DNA from: Thiocapsa roseopersicina
Lineage (GTDB): Bacteria; Pseudomonadota; Gammaproteobacteria; Chromatiales; Chromatiaceae
NCBI RefSeq assembly: GCF_900106925.1
Contig: NZ_FNNZ01000022.1
Coordinates: forward strand, 1-64,000
Length of the DNA: 64,000 nt
Direction: 5' to 3'
In this document: positions 8,788-18,175 of the stretch, one piece after another
Layout of the letters: each line of letters opens with the position of its first letter
Numbering within the stretch: position 1 is the first letter of the stretch
Made by a program: the position numbers and the translations under genes
Notes under the pieces: model-generated
Seen by the model: the letters and a program-made list of their open reading frames with translations, nothing else
Database searches by the model: none
Told to the model about the DNA's origin: nothing

Positions 8788-10980
8788 ATGGCCGACAAAC
8801 CGACGATCCTGATCGTCGATGACGCCCCGGAGAATCTGAGCGTCCTGAGCGGGTTGCTGTTGCCGGACTATGTGGTGCGAGTCGCCAACTCCGGCGCGCG
8901 CGCACTACAGGTCGCCGCGAGTGCGCCGATCCCGGACCTCATCCTGCTCGATGTCATGATGCCAGGCCTCGACGGATACGAGGTCATCAAGCGGCTCAAA
9001 GCCGACCCGACGACCCGTGACATCCCGGTCATATTCGTCACGGCACTGAGCGCGAACGAGGACGAGTACCGCGGCCTTGCGCTCGGCGCCGTGGACTACA
9101 TCGGCAAGCCGTTGAAGCCCGCCATCGTCCTCGCGCGGGTCCGCACCCACCTCGAGCTGAAGCAGGCACGCGACAGATTGCGCGACGAGAACGCCCGACT
9201 CGAAGCCGAAGTCGTCCGTCGCAGCCATCAGCGCGAGCAGATCCTCCTGTCCGTCGGCGAAGGCATCTGCGGGACCGACGCGCACGGCCACATTGTTTTC
9301 ATCAATCCCGCAGCTGCCGCCATGCTCGGTGATACGCGCGAGGCACTGATCGGTCGGGGTGCCCACGCAACCTTTCATCTCCCCCGATGCGACGCAGGTC
9401 CGGAGACCTCCGACGCCTGTCCGCTCTGCGCCTGCCTGTGCGGCGGACATGCGATCCACCGCCGCGAGGACCGTTTTCGGCACAAGGACGGCTCCCTCCT
9501 GGAAGTCGAGCTGACCTGCCAACCCATCCTCGAGGACGGCGCGCTGATCGGTGCGGTCACCACCTTTCGCGATATCGGCGAGCGCAAGCGCTATATCGCC
9601 GAGATCGAGCACAAATCCAACTTCGACGCGCTCACGGGTCTTCCAAACCGCAACCTGCTGACCGACCGGATCGCCCAAGGTGTCGCGCGCTGCCGCGAGT
9701 CCGGTGCGCTCCTCGCCGTCGTTCTGATCAATCTCGACCGGTTCAAGGCCGTCAACGACAGCCTGGGACACGCGGCGGGCGACAACCTGTTGCAGGAGGT
9801 GGCGCGACGCTTTGCCGCGGTGACGCCGGGCGACGTCACGCTGGCGCGCAGCGAGGGTGACGAGTTCGTCGTGGTGGCGGACAGCGAGGACGCCGAGGCG
9901 GTCACGCGGCTCGGGCAGGAGCTGCTCGGCGCGCTTTCCGGGCCCTGCCGTCTGGACGAGCGGCAGTTCTTCCTGAGCGCAAGCCTCGGGATGGCGCTCT
10001 ATCCGCGGGATGGCGCCGACAGCGAGACGCTGCTTCACAACGCCGGCGCGGCGATGACCCGGGCCAAGCATGCCGGCGGCAATCTCATGAAGTTCTACGC
10101 CGTCGAGATGAACGCCCGCGCACTCGAGCGCCTGGACCTGGAAAACGGCCTGCGGCACGCCATCGAGCATGACGAGCTGGTGCTGCACTATCAGCCGCAA
10201 GTCAGCCTGAGCACGGGTGCCATCATCGGCGCCGAGGCATTGGTGCGCTGGCAGCACCCGCAGCGCGGACTCCTGCCCCCCGTCGATTTCATCCCGATTG
10301 CCGAGCAGAGCGACCTCATCCTGGCGCTCGGCGAGTGGGTGCTGCGCACCGCCTGTGCTCAAAACCGCGTTTGGCGGGAGTCCGGTTTGCCGCCGATCAC
10401 CGTCGGCGTCAATCTCTCGGCACGACAATTCACCTCGCAGGACATCGCCGCGATGACGGGCCGCGTGCTCCGAGAGACCGGCCTGCCCGGAGATGCGCTC
10501 GAGCTCGAGCTCACCGAAACCATCTTGATGGCGGACACCGAAGCCTTCACACGCGCGACCGAGGGGCTCAAGGCATTGAGCATCAGCCTCTCGATCGACG
10601 ACTTCGGGACCGGGTTTTCCTCGCTGGCCTATCTGCGGCGCTTCTCCATCGATCGTCTCAAGATCGACCAATCGTTCGTGCGCGGTCTCGTGGAAGATGC
10701 GAGCAGTGCGGCCATCGCGCGGGCGATCATCTCGTTGTCGCACAGCCTGAGTCTCTCGGTGATCGCCGAAGGTGTCGAGACGCGCGAGCAGCTCGCATTC
10801 CTCTACGCCTACGATTGCGACGAGATGCAAGGCTACCTCTTCAGCCGGCCGATTCCCGCGGAAGCATTCGAGGGACTGCTGCGCGAGGGCCGAGAGCTCG
10901 CCCTACCCGAGCCCGAGGAGACCGAGCCCTTCCGCGGCGAGGCGACGTTTGGGCGTCTCGGTCTACCGGGTCGGCAGTGA
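8788..10980 (+). CDS. Response regulator with PAS, degenerate GGDEF and EAL domains
   Basis: This 730-residue cytoplasmic signalling protein begins with a receiver domain (1-125; phosphate acceptor Asp55 in [10 protein letters not shown]). A short coiled linker leads to a PAS domain (about 148-265) with an unusual cysteine cluster, CPLCACLC. The GGDEF domain (about 275-435) reads SEGDEF instead of GGDEF, so cyclase activity is doubtful. The EAL domain (about 450-700) keeps [17 protein letters not shown] and EGVET, so c-di-GMP phosphodiesterase activity is likely. The hybrid kinase gene starts 49 bases downstream on the same strand and is a natural partner, although that pairing is inferred from adjacency only. 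Confidence 0.9.
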   Translation: MADKPTILIVDDAPENLSVLSGLLLPDYVVRVANSGARALQVAASAPIPDLILLDVMMPGLDGYEVIKRLKADPTTRDIPVIFVTALSANEDEYRGLALGAVDYIGKPLKPAIVLARVRTHLELKQARDRLRDENARLEAEVVRRSHQREQILLSVGEGICGTDAHGHIVFINPAAAAMLGDTREALIGRGAHATFHLPRCDAGPETSDACPLCACLCGGHAIHRREDRFRHKDGSLLEVELTCQPILEDGALIGAVTTFRDIGERKRYIAEIEHKSNFDALTGLPNRNLLTDRIAQGVARCRESGALLAVVLINLDRFKAVNDSLGHAAGDNLLQEVARRFAAVTPGDVTLARSEGDEFVVVADSEDAEAVTRLGQELLGALSGPCRLDERQFFLSASLGMALYPRDGADSETLLHNAGAAMTRAKHAGGNLMKFYAVEMNARALERLDLENGLRHAIEHDELVLHYQPQVSLSTGAIIGAEALVRWQHPQRGLLPPVDFIPIAEQSDLILALGEWVLRTACAQNRVWRESGLPPITVGVNLSARQFTSQDIAAMTGRVLRETGLPGDALELELTETILMADTEAFTRATEGLKALSISLSIDDFGTGFSSLAYLRRFSIDRLKIDQSFVRGLVEDASSAAIARAIISLSHSLSLSVIAEGVETREQLAFLYAYDCDEMQGYLFSRPIPAEAFEGLLREGRELALPEPEETEPFRGEATFGRLGLPGRQ

Positions 10981-11029
10981 TCTACCGAGCGCACGTGGGG
11001 CTCAACACGCATACGCGGAGCGGATCGCG

Positions 11030-14000
11030 ATGAGTACCCCGACGCTGATCGAGTTCAGCTTCTCGCTGCTGCTCAACTCGGCCCTGTTGCTCGGGCTCGC
11101 GCAGGTCATCGATCTCGCTTTATCCAAAGGGCACATGGCCTGGATCAATCGTTCATCCGTCGGCATCGGCCTGCTCATCGGACTTATTTGCGTGCTGCTG
11201 ATGAAGATCGGCGCCACACTGATGCCCGGGATCGTCTTCGACACACGCTCGGTCTTGCTCGCGATCAGCGGCCTGTTCATCGGACCTGTACCGACACTGA
11301 TCGCCATGCTGACGGCGGCCCTCTACCGCGGAATGCTCGGTGGCCCGGCGGCCCTGACCGGCATCTCGGTCATTCTGGCCTCGGGGCTGATCGGTCTGAT
11401 GTGGCGCCGCGCCTTGCCCGGCCCAATCGAGGACATCGGTTGGCACCGGCTCTACGCACTGGGGCTGGTCGTGCATGCCGTCATGCTGGCCCTCATGCTG
11501 ACGCTGCCCTGGGAGACGGCCCGCGCGGTTCTCGCGACCATCAGCCTGCCGGTGATGATCATCCACCCGTTAATCACCTTGGCACTGGGTCTGCTGCTGA
11601 TCGAGCGTTTACGCCGCCGCCACGACCTGGACGCCCTGCGCGCGAGCGAAGAGCGCAATCGCCGGATCGTCGAAAACGCCCCTGATCTCATCTTCATCAA
11701 TCGCAACGATCGCATCCATTACATCAACCCGGCCGGGATTCGCCTGTTGGGTGTGCGGGACGCGGGCGAGCTCGTCGGTCGCTCGATCTATGATCTTTTC
11801 CGCCCCGACGATCATGCGGCCGTGCGGGCCCGTATCGCGATCCTGCGCTCCGCTCCCGGCGTGAGCGTGCCTGTAATGCAGGAGGCGCTGCTCGCTTTGG
11901 ACGACTCGATCCTCCCTGCCGAAGTGAGCGCCGTCTCCTACGCCGTCAATGGATACACCGATATCCAGGTCACCTGCCACGACATCCGCGATCGCCTCGA
12001 GGCCATGCAGGCACTGCGGTCGCGCAACGCTCAGCTCGAGCGTTTCAACCGCGCCATGGTCGACCGCGAGCTGGCGATGATCGCGCTCAAGCGGCAGGTC
12101 GATCGGCTGTCGCGCGAGCTTGGCCGGGAGCCTGCTCATTCCCTGCGCCTTGCGGCGAGTGAGGCCGCACTCGAGACGGATCGCTCCGAAACGGCGCACG
12201 AGGACGTCTCCGACCGAGCAGAACAGCCCGAGGGGACGTCCCCGGCGTCGACACCGACCGATCGAGAGCATGATCGCTTAGCCGCGCTCAACCTGATGGA
12301 AGACGCTCAGCTTGCACGTGCCCAAGCGGAGGACGCGTTGGCCCGCTCGCGCGCCTCCGAGGCGCGCTTCCACGGGACCTTCGAGCAAGCGGCGGTCGGC
12401 ATCGCCATGGTCGCCCCGGATGGACGCTGGCTGAGGGTGAACGAGCGGCTCTGTCATATTCTCGGCTACGGTGTCGAGGAGCTGCTCGGCCGCGCCTTCC
12501 AGGACATCACACACCCGGATGACCTGGAGATGGATCTCGACGCCGTCCATCGCGTCTTGGCCGACGAGATCGACCACTACGCCATGGAGAAGCGCTATAT
12601 CCGCAAGGACGGCGACATCGTCTGGGCCAATCTGACCGTCTCGCTCGCGCGCAAACCCGACGGCACGCCCGATTACTTCATCTCGGTGATCGAGGACATC
12701 ACCGATCGCAAGCGGATGAGCGACGAGCTCGACCAGCATCGCCATCACCTCCAGGAGCTGGTGGCGCGACGCACGGCCGAGCTCGAGGTGGCACGCCGTC
12801 AGGCGGAAACGGCCAACCAGGCCAAGAGCGCCTTCCTGGCGAATATGAGTCACGAGATCCGCACGCCCTTGAACGCCATCGTCGGCCTCACCTATCTGCT
12901 GCGCGCGCGGATCGCGGATGCCGAGCAACGGGATCGGCTGGAGAAGATCGTGGGTGCGTCCGGCCACCTGCTGCGCCTCATCAACGAGGTGTTGGACCTC
13001 TCGAAGATCGAGTCGGGCAAGATGATCCTCGAATCCGCCCCGTTCGATCTCGGCGCGCTGCTTCGGGATTCAGCGGCGCTGATGGCCGAGCGCGCGCGCG
13101 TGCGCGGGCTCGCGCTGGCGGTCGAGCAGGATCCGCTGCTCGAGCGCGAGCCGATCCTGATCGGGGATGCCACACGGCTGCGCCAGATCCTGCTCAACTA
13201 TGTCGGCAACGCCATCAAGTTCACCGAGCAAGGGTTGATCCGGATGCGTGCACGCATCATCGAAACCGGCGAGGAGGACATCTTGCTGCGCCTCGAGGTC
13301 GAGGACAGCGGTATCGGCATTCCCGCCGAAGACCAGGAGCGCTTGTTTCGCGCCTTCGAGCAGCTCGACGCCTCCACGACCCGCCGCTACGGCGGCACCG
13401 GGCTGGGGTTGGCGATCAACCGACGTCTGGCCGAGTTGATGGGCGGTGCGGTCGGCGTCGAGAGCAGGCCCGGCGCGGGCAGCCTCTTCTGGGCGACCGC
13501 GCGTCTGCGTCGAGGCAATCTCGCCGGGTACGCCGCCGCACGCCTCGCCGAGCCGCGTGACGGCACGCACGGCCGCGCAGGCTTGCCGAACGGCGCACAT
13601 CTGCTGCTGGTGGAAGACAACCCGATTAATCAGGAGGTCGCTTACGACCTCCTGACCGAATCCGGCATGCGGATCGATGTGGTCGACAACGGCGCGCAGG
13701 CGGTGGCGATGGTCGAGCAGACGGCCTACGACGCCATCCTGATGGACATGCATATGCCCGTGATGGACGGCCTCGAGGCGACCCGACGGATCCGCGGGCT
13801 CCCGGACCACCACGACACCCCGATCATCGCCATGACCGCGAGCGCGTTCGACGATGATCGACGCCGCTGTCTGGACGCCGGCATGAACGACTATATCGCC
13901 AAGCCGTTCGACCCCGAGGCCCTCTATGCACTGCTGCGGCAATGGATTATCCGGCCTGCGGCCGGGGTGCCCGAAACCGACACCGAGACAGTTGCAGAGA

Positions 14001-14254
14001 CGCTCGGGATATCCCCGGCAGCAAGCTCCGCGCAGGCACCGCTCACATCGGATCGATCCGAGATCGATCCGCTCTTGGCCACGCTGGATCGACTGCTGTC
14101 GAACGATGACGCCGAAGTCAATCGCACCTTCGCCGATGCAGCGCCAACGCTGCGCCGGTCGCTCGGCGAGGAGATCGTGACCCTGGGGCGGATGATCGAC
14201 TCCTACGACTATCCCGCCGCACTCAAGCGGTTGCGCGCGTTGCGGGCGCGATAG
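11030..14254 (+). CDS. Membrane hybrid sensor histidine kinase (LytS-type 5TM, PAS-PAS-HisKA-HATPase-REC)
   Basis: The protein has 1074 residues from the ATG before [11 protein letters not shown]; frame-open sequence upstream lies in the preceding gene's end. An N-terminal block of five or six membrane helices (about 1-195) resembles the 5TMR-LYT sensor. A PAS domain follows (about 205-325), then a linker, a second PAS/PAC (about 440-560), a HisKA domain with the phosphorylated His in [12 protein letters not shown] (near 610), a HATPase (DSGIGIP, GGTGLGL) and a C-terminal receiver ([11 protein letters not shown], near 910). The last 120 residues are not recognised and lack an evident Hpt histidine. 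It lies directly after the receiver-GGDEF-EAL gene. Confidence 0.9.
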   Translation: MSTPTLIEFSFSLLLNSALLLGLAQVIDLALSKGHMAWINRSSVGIGLLIGLICVLLMKIGATLMPGIVFDTRSVLLAISGLFIGPVPTLIAMLTAALYRGMLGGPAALTGISVILASGLIGLMWRRALPGPIEDIGWHRLYALGLVVHAVMLALMLTLPWETARAVLATISLPVMIIHPLITLALGLLLIERLRRRHDLDALRASEERNRRIVENAPDLIFINRNDRIHYINPAGIRLLGVRDAGELVGRSIYDLFRPDDHAAVRARIAILRSAPGVSVPVMQEALLALDDSILPAEVSAVSYAVNGYTDIQVTCHDIRDRLEAMQALRSRNAQLERFNRAMVDRELAMIALKRQVDRLSRELGREPAHSLRLAASEAALETDRSETAHEDVSDRAEQPEGTSPASTPTDREHDRLAALNLMEDAQLARAQAEDALARSRASEARFHGTFEQAAVGIAMVAPDGRWLRVNERLCHILGYGVEELLGRAFQDITHPDDLEMDLDAVHRVLADEIDHYAMEKRYIRKDGDIVWANLTVSLARKPDGTPDYFISVIEDITDRKRMSDELDQHRHHLQELVARRTAELEVARRQAETANQAKSAFLANMSHEIRTPLNAIVGLTYLLRARIADAEQRDRLEKIVGASGHLLRLINEVLDLSKIESGKMILESAPFDLGALLRDSAALMAERARVRGLALAVEQDPLLEREPILIGDATRLRQILLNYVGNAIKFTEQGLIRMRARIIETGEEDILLRLEVEDSGIGIPAEDQERLFRAFEQLDASTTRRYGGTGLGLAINRRLAELMGGAVGVESRPGAGSLFWATARLRRGNLAGYAAARLAEPRDGTHGRAGLPNGAHLLLVEDNPINQEVAYDLLTESGMRIDVVDNGAQAVAMVEQTAYDAILMDMHMPVMDGLEATRRIRGLPDHHDTPIIAMTASAFDDDRRRCLDAGMNDYIAKPFDPEALYALLRQWIIRPAAGVPETDTETVAETLGISPAASSAQAPLTSDRSEIDPLLATLDRLLSNDDAEVNRTFADAAPTLRRSLGEEIVTLGRMIDSYDYPAALKRLRALRAR

Positions 14255-14274
14255 TAACCCGTCTCATACGCCCA

Positions 14275-14304
14275 GCCGCAGGTGCCGGGCACCGTACCTG
14301 CGGC
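14275..14304. terminator. Hairpin after the hybrid kinase gene
   Basis: Perfect 9-base arms gccgcaggt/acctgcggc with a 12-base loop lie 21 bases after the kinase stop codon. There is no T tract. A further 11-base inverted pair, cctatccatca (14349-14359) and tgatggatagg (14435-14445), lies between this and the transposase and may belong to the end of the IS110 element. Confidence 0.45.
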
Positions 14305-14531
14305 GCGCGGGTGTAGATACTCTGTTCTGACGCAAGTCCGATTTGCCTCCTATCCATCAATTTTTTCTATCGTCATCGTTGTCTCGGCGGGACGGTCGTT
14401 GAGCAGGTGCCAACCCCGTCGGAATCACCTTCGATGATGGATAGGACGTGCTGCGGGGTGGGGCGCAGGCGGACTCCGTGTGGACGGCCACGCACGTGCG
14501 CTCGGGCCAACCGAGGAGCGTGCCGTGGCGC

Positions 14532-15524
14532 TCATGGCGCGGCCTCGCGGAGCAGGCCAAAGCGGCTGCCGTCGAACGCCTGGCGGTGTTTGAGCATGGC
14601 ATGGATGGCATGCAGCAATTTGCGCATGACCGCGCAGACGGCCTGAATCTTCTTCAGGCCGCGCGCTTCGATGAGATGTCGGTAGTAGCTGTTGACGTGC
14701 GGTTCATGGCGCGCGGCGCTCAGCGCGGGCATGAACAGCGCCTTGCGCAGGTGGGCGTTGCCGGCCTTGCTCAGGCGCGGTGGTTTGTTCACGCTGGTGC
14801 CCGAGGTGCTGCGGCGCGGATCCAGTCCGGCCAGGGCGACCCATTGCTTGGCGCGCATGTCCTCGGGCAGCACCAGCAGCTCGCCCATGAGCTGGATGGC
14901 GCTGGCGGCGGCGATGCCGGGGATGCCGGTGAGCAGCCGGTAGACCTGCGCGAGCTGCGCGTCGGCGCCGATGTGCGCTTCGGCCCAGTCACGCAGGGCT
15001 TCGATTTGGGCGGTGTACTGGCGAATGCTCAGGCGCACGTCCTCGAGCACCACGGCCGGCGTGGTGGTGCTTTGCAGCAGGGCATGGAGTTGGTTCTTCG
15101 CCCGCGTGCGATCGGCCACCAGCGCCTCCAGGCGCCGTGCGCAGGCGCGCAGCTCCAAGGCCTCGGGCGCCGGGCGCCGCCACGGCTCGAACGGCATGCG
15201 CCGGGCGAACTGCGCCAGCACGCCGGCATCCACCGCATCGCTCTTGTTGCGCGTCAGCAGGGCCTCGGCAAAGCGCTTGGCGGCCTTGGGATTGAGCACC
15301 ATCAGCGCCACGCCGGCCGTGTCGATGGCCAGCGCCAGGTCCAGGTGATAGCTGCCGGTCGCCTCCAGGCACACCCGCTCCACCCGCGCACTGTGCAAGG
15401 CCTTGATCAACGCGGCATGACCGCTTGGCGTGTTGGCAAACTCGCGGACCTTGCCGAGCGTCTCCTCGGTGCCGACGGCCAGCGCCAGGGTCTTGTGGGC
15501 CACATCGATTCCGGCTGTATTCAT
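14532..15524 (-). mobile_element. IS110-family transposase gene
   Basis: This 330-residue transposase starts at the ATG before NTAGIDVAHKT. The N-terminal RuvC-like DEDD domain shows the first Asp in GIDVAHKTLA, the Glu in CLEATGSYH and the LTRNKSDAVDAGVLAQFA block. The C-terminal part has the serine-containing domain typical of the family: IPGIAAASA then LDPRRSTSGTSVNKP and SKAGNAHLRKALF. IS110 elements lack terminal inverted repeats and use an RNA-guided mechanism. The frame is intact, so the element may be active. Its exact ends cannot be read from one copy; the non-coding stretch upstream of the start (15525 to about 15720) is probably part of the element. Confidence 0.9.
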
Positions 15525-15720
15525 CTGTCTGTCTCTTCGGGTTGCAACGCGATACCATGATCCCCGGTTCCCCGACCCTGTACCCTCGCCTACCGACCTT
15601 GTGTATGCAGGCTCGCGGACATGTCCACGGCCTCGGATACTCTTCGGTATGGGCGAAGAGGGCGGGGAGCCCATCTACATGCAAGCTCTGAACATCCGAA
15701 CACGATATCCAGGCTTCAGG
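15525..15720 (-). ncRNA. Candidate IS110 bridge-RNA region
   Basis: This is non-coding sequence directly upstream of the transposase start, where IS110-group elements encode their bridge RNA. Read on either strand it contains a perfect 7-base stem with 7-base loop at 15640-15660 (ctcttcg/cgaagag) and a 10-base palindrome ggacatgtcc at 15617-15626. The location follows established IS110 biology; the transcript limits and the guide loops are not determined. The rest of the gap up to 15849 holds only the palindrome at 15799-15820. Confidence 0.4.
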
Positions 15721-15798
15721 GGCGAACGGCTTCCCGGGAACTCCGCATCAAATCCCTTTATCGCTTTCCTTGTCTATCCCTTCAGAACAGAACATACA

Positions 15799-15820
15799 AG
15801 GGGCGACTTAAGTCGCCCCT
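15799..15820. repeat. 22-base perfect palindrome, possible terminator of the nif operon
   Basis: aggggcgactt followed by its exact reverse complement forms a 22-base palindrome 29 bases beyond the fdxB stop codon. It could end transcription of the nif cluster or be a dispersed palindromic repeat. No T run is visible on the minus strand. Confidence 0.55.
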
Positions 15821-15849
15821 ACCTGCATCGATGCTTTCCCGGAAATCAC

Positions 15850-16161
15850 CTAAGCAGCGGCTGCAAGCGGCTCGTGCGAGAGACACTTCTTGGGACAGAC
15901 CCGCGAGCAGGCCTGACAGCCGATGCAGTCGAGCGCATCCTTCAAATTCATGACCATGCCCGGCGCCTCGTCGAAATCGTCGTCGCCCTCGTCTTCAAGC
16001 TCCTCCAGGTCGAGATCCTCGCGATCGACCAGCTCGAAGACGTCACGCGGACAGACCTTGTAACAGCGACCGCAGCCGATGCAGTTGTTTTGGTTGATGC
16101 TCTCGATGAACGCGGGCGTCCATTCGATACCGCCGCGGGTAATCCCGGTAATGACACTCAT
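15850..16161 (-). CDS. fdxB: Ferredoxin III, nif-specific (FdxB-like)
   Basis: This 103-residue ferredoxin has two cysteine clusters, CIGCGRCYKVCP (about 27-38) and CIGCQACSRVCP (about 79-90), each able to hold a [4Fe-4S] centre. A very acidic insert (EDLDLEELEDEGDDDFDE) separates them. The ATG at 16161 was chosen because ggaga lies 7 to 8 bases before it; an upstream in-frame start lacks a ribosome site. FdxB proteins supply electrons for nitrogenase or FeMo-cofactor assembly. It is the last gene of the nifE operon, 32 bases after the DUF683 gene. Confidence 0.9.
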   Translation of the reverse strand: MSVITGITRGGIEWTPAFIESINQNNCIGCGRCYKVCPRDVFELVDREDLDLEELEDEGDDDFDEAPGMVMNLKDALDCIGCQACSRVCPKKCLSHEPLAAAA

Positions 16162-16193
16162 GGGTATTTCTCCATGTTGAAAAGGGGTTTCGC

Positions 16194-16409
16194 TCAAGCA
16201 CTCTCGGCCTGGGCCGCCTTAAGCGCAGCATTGGCCTGCGCCCAAGCAAGGCAGGCATCGTAAGTGGCCTGAGCGATTCCGGGGATCTCCTCGTAACCCG
16301 CGGGCAACCGGTCCTCGACCAGGTCATGCAGCTCACCGGCCCGCTCGGTGGCGATCCGTTTCGCCTTGCTCACGGCCTTCTCCAAGGCGCGAATCTCATC
16401 AGCCGTCAT
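16194..16409 (-). CDS. CCE_0567/DUF683 family nif-associated metalloprotein
   Basis: This 71-residue helical protein begins TADEIRALEKAVSKAKRIA and ends with an alanine-rich helix. Its length, its helical hairpin character and its place between DUF269 and a nif ferredoxin match the DUF683 (CCE_0567) family, a small metal-binding protein of nif clusters with unknown exact role. A TTG five codons upstream would extend it, but the ATG at 16409 gives the usual length. A 107-base gap with an inverted repeat separates it from the DUF269 gene (stop at 16532). Confidence 0.82.
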   Translation of the reverse strand: MTADEIRALEKAVSKAKRIATERAGELHDLVEDRLPAGYEEIPGIAQATYDACLAWAQANAALKAAQAESA

Positions 16410-16449
16410 CCAGGCAACCCCCAAGGTCGAATAACTATTTATCAGTCAC

Positions 16450-16535
16450 TTAAATCGCGCCCCGCCATGGTCATGGATAGCCAATAGGCCCAAGTCCCCG
16501 TGCAAAGGGCGCAGTTCACAGAGCGCGCGATTTAA
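16450..16535. repeat. Intercistronic inverted repeat in the nif operon
   Basis: Perfect 11-base arms ttaaatcgcgc (16450-16460) and gcgcgatttaa (16525-16535) enclose 64 bases. The right arm overlaps the DUF269 stop codon. Similar end sequences occur at 18023-18115, 21847-21930 and 24785-24853. It could be an RNA processing or stability element, or a small mobile repeat. Confidence 0.6.
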
Positions 16536-17005
16536 AGGCCCGCGACCTTGGAATGCTCCCCGATCAGCTCGAGCGCGACCGACAACACCTTGTCGGCCTC
16601 GTCCTTCATCTTCGAAATGGTTGGGAAGCCGAATCGGTGCACGTCGCGCAGAGAGCGATCCAGCACGACCAGCTTGCCGACCGTAATGACGACGCGTCCG
16701 AACCCTTCGTGGCTCAGGTGGACCAGCGGCACGGCCATGAGTCCGCACTCGGACTCGATCATGGCGGAGATGGCGTTGTAGAAGGCCTTGATCCGTGCCA
16801 CGACGATCTCGTCGGGATCGCCGACCAAAGGAATCGCCTGACGTTTTTCCTTGGTCAGGATAAAGGGCTCCAGGATCTCGGCGGTGGAGAGCTTGTCGAA
16901 TTCGCCGTAGGGGTCGATCGCACGCATCTGGCGGTCCATCTCCACCACGAATTGCGACTGCATCAGGCCCTCGTCAGCGGCTATTCCGGTAGGTGTCTCG
17001 GTCAT
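16532..17005 (-). CDS. NifX-associated protein (DUF269)
   Basis: The 157-residue protein matches the NifX-associated nitrogen fixation family: an N-terminal segment QSQFVVEMDRQMRAIDPYG, then FYNAISAMIESECGLMAVPLVHLSHEGFGR (landmark, about 92-121) and the DRSLRDVHRFGFPT block. It is always found downstream of nifX and is thought to help FeMo-cofactor assembly; its biochemical activity is not settled. It follows the RseC-like gene by 60 bases and precedes DUF683. A purine-rich ribosome site (gagaagaggaaa) lies before the ATG. Confidence 0.9.
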   Translation of the reverse strand: MTETPTGIAADEGLMQSQFVVEMDRQMRAIDPYGEFDKLSTAEILEPFILTKEKRQAIPLVGDPDEIVVARIKAFYNAISAMIESECGLMAVPLVHLSHEGFGRVVITVGKLVVLDRSLRDVHRFGFPTISKMKDEADKVLSVALELIGEHSKVAGL

Positions 17006-17065
17006 GGTGATTTCCTCTTCTCAGTAGTCGTCCGTCTTGGACGTATGGTTCATGCAGGTTGCGTT

Positions 17066-17527
17066 TCAGAAAAGCATGGGGATCCCGACCTCGGCCGAGG
17101 CCGCGCGGCGTACCAAGACCGGGCGATAGCGCTCCCGGGCGGATGGCCCGCCGGTCAAACGGCCGCTCACCCAGAATCCGATGCCGAGACCCGCGAGTCC
17201 CGTGAGGGCCACGCCACCCTCGCCTGCACCGAGATGCGTCGCCACGCCCGAGCCGGCGATCAGGAACAGCAGCGGAATCAGGTAGGCGACGAACGAGGCC
17301 CGCACCAGGGTCCCGTCCGGGATGCCGATCACGACCTGCTCGCCGACCCGCAACCCCTGCGCGTCGTCGATCCGCAGCCGGCTCCGAGGTGCGCCGAAGA
17401 GCTTGGCGACGACGGAGGTGCCGCAGCTGCCGGCGCTCCCGCAGCTCCCGCAGGCACTCTGCCGAACGGTTTCGACCCAGGCGACGCCCGGCTTCACGGC
17501 GACGACGGTGGCGGGTGTTTCGATCAT
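17066..17527 (-). CDS. SoxR-reducing system protein RseC family
   Basis: This 153-residue protein has an N-terminal cytoplasmic part with the cysteine cluster CGSCGSAGSCG (about 25-35), followed by two membrane helices (about 80-100 and 105-125). That is the RseC/MucC layout. RseC relatives accompany Rnf/Rsx electron-transfer complexes, which feed reduced ferredoxin to nitrogenase in purple bacteria. Here the gene sits inside the nif operon and overlaps the end of nifX by 4 bases. No rnf gene is in the window. A role in electron supply for nitrogenase is inferred from context. Confidence 0.82.
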   Translation of the reverse strand: MIETPATVVAVKPGVAWVETVRQSACGSCGSAGSCGTSVVAKLFGAPRSRLRIDDAQGLRVGEQVVIGIPDGTLVRASFVAYLIPLLFLIAGSGVATHLGAGEGGVALTGLAGLGIGFWVSGRLTGGPSARERYRPVLVRRAASAEVGIPMLF

Positions 17528-18015
17528 TCGCTCCAGCCCTCCGCCTCCATCGCATCGAAGCGACGGTTACGACCGGGGGCCCGGACGGCGAGCGTGCGCG
17601 CGAGCCAGGCGCTCGGGCCGTCCCGCAGCTCGCCTTGCAGATCGCGGATCAAGCGGCTGACCAAGGTTCCCGAGCTGACCTTCATGGGCTGGATGCCTTT
17701 CGCGCGAAGCTGGCTCACTGCGGAGGCCCCGACCGCCTCGCAATAGACGACGTCGCAGCCCTCGAGCGCCGCGATCTTGGCGGCGAGCTTGTCCTCGTTC
17801 CCGTCCATCTCGAGCCGCGCGAACTGGATCGCCTCGAGCAGGTGATGCTCCCGCGAATCGATCGAATAGACGACGAACGACTCGGCCGCGCCGAAGTGCT
17901 GGTCGATCTGCTTCATGTCCGAGGAAGCGAAGGCCGCCTTGATGCGTGTCTCGGTCTCCATCGATGTCGCTTCGCCGCTCATGCTCAGGACCTTCAGTCG
18001 TCGTTCCATTCCCAT
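17524..18015 (-). CDS. nifX: NifX, FeMo-cofactor assembly protein
   Basis: The 163-residue protein has the NifB/NifX dinitrogenase iron-molybdenum cofactor-binding fold: RLKVLSM at the start, IDQHFGAAESFVVYSID (about 37-53), and CDVVYCEAVGASAVSQLRAKGI (landmark near 85-106). NifX carries the NifB cofactor and VK-cluster to NifEN during FeMo-co synthesis. The ATG at 18015 has ggag 7 bases upstream; another ATG two codons later is also possible. It follows nifN after a 160-base gap containing a long inverted repeat. The last 25 residues are variable. Confidence 0.9.
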   Translation of the reverse strand: MGMERRLKVLSMSGEATSMETETRIKAAFASSDMKQIDQHFGAAESFVVYSIDSREHHLLEAIQFARLEMDGNEDKLAAKIAALEGCDVVYCEAVGASAVSQLRAKGIQPMKVSSGTLVSRLIRDLQGELRDGPSAWLARTLAVRAPGRNRRFDAMEAEGWSE

Positions 18016-18022
18016 CGGGGCT

Positions 18023-18115
18023 CCTTAAAGCGCTTCTCTGGTCGCGGCGCGTGTGTGGTTCATGGGCTGTTGTCCGGTTGCCAACGTCGCGGTCCATGAG
18101 GGCCGCGCTTTAAGG
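18023..18115. repeat. Inverted repeat between nifN and nifX
   Basis: Perfect 11-base arms ccttaaagcgc (18023-18033) and gcgctttaagg (18105-18115) flank 71 bases. The arm nearest nifX lies next to its ribosome site (ggag at about 18021). Folding of the mRNA here could tune nifX expression relative to nifEN. It resembles the repeat at 16450-16535 in size and end sequence. Confidence 0.6.
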
Positions 18116-18175
18116 AAAATGAACAAAAACATATCCAATCCGTGCGGGTTCGGGCTTAGCTCGATGCGAAGCCTG

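Noticed and set aside
8905-10830. 641-codon open frame on the minus strand within the regulator gene
   Set aside because: Antisense shadow of a clearly conserved receiver-GGDEF-EAL gene.
14448-15560. 370-codon plus-strand frame
   Set aside because: Antisense shadow of the IS110 transposase; no family match.
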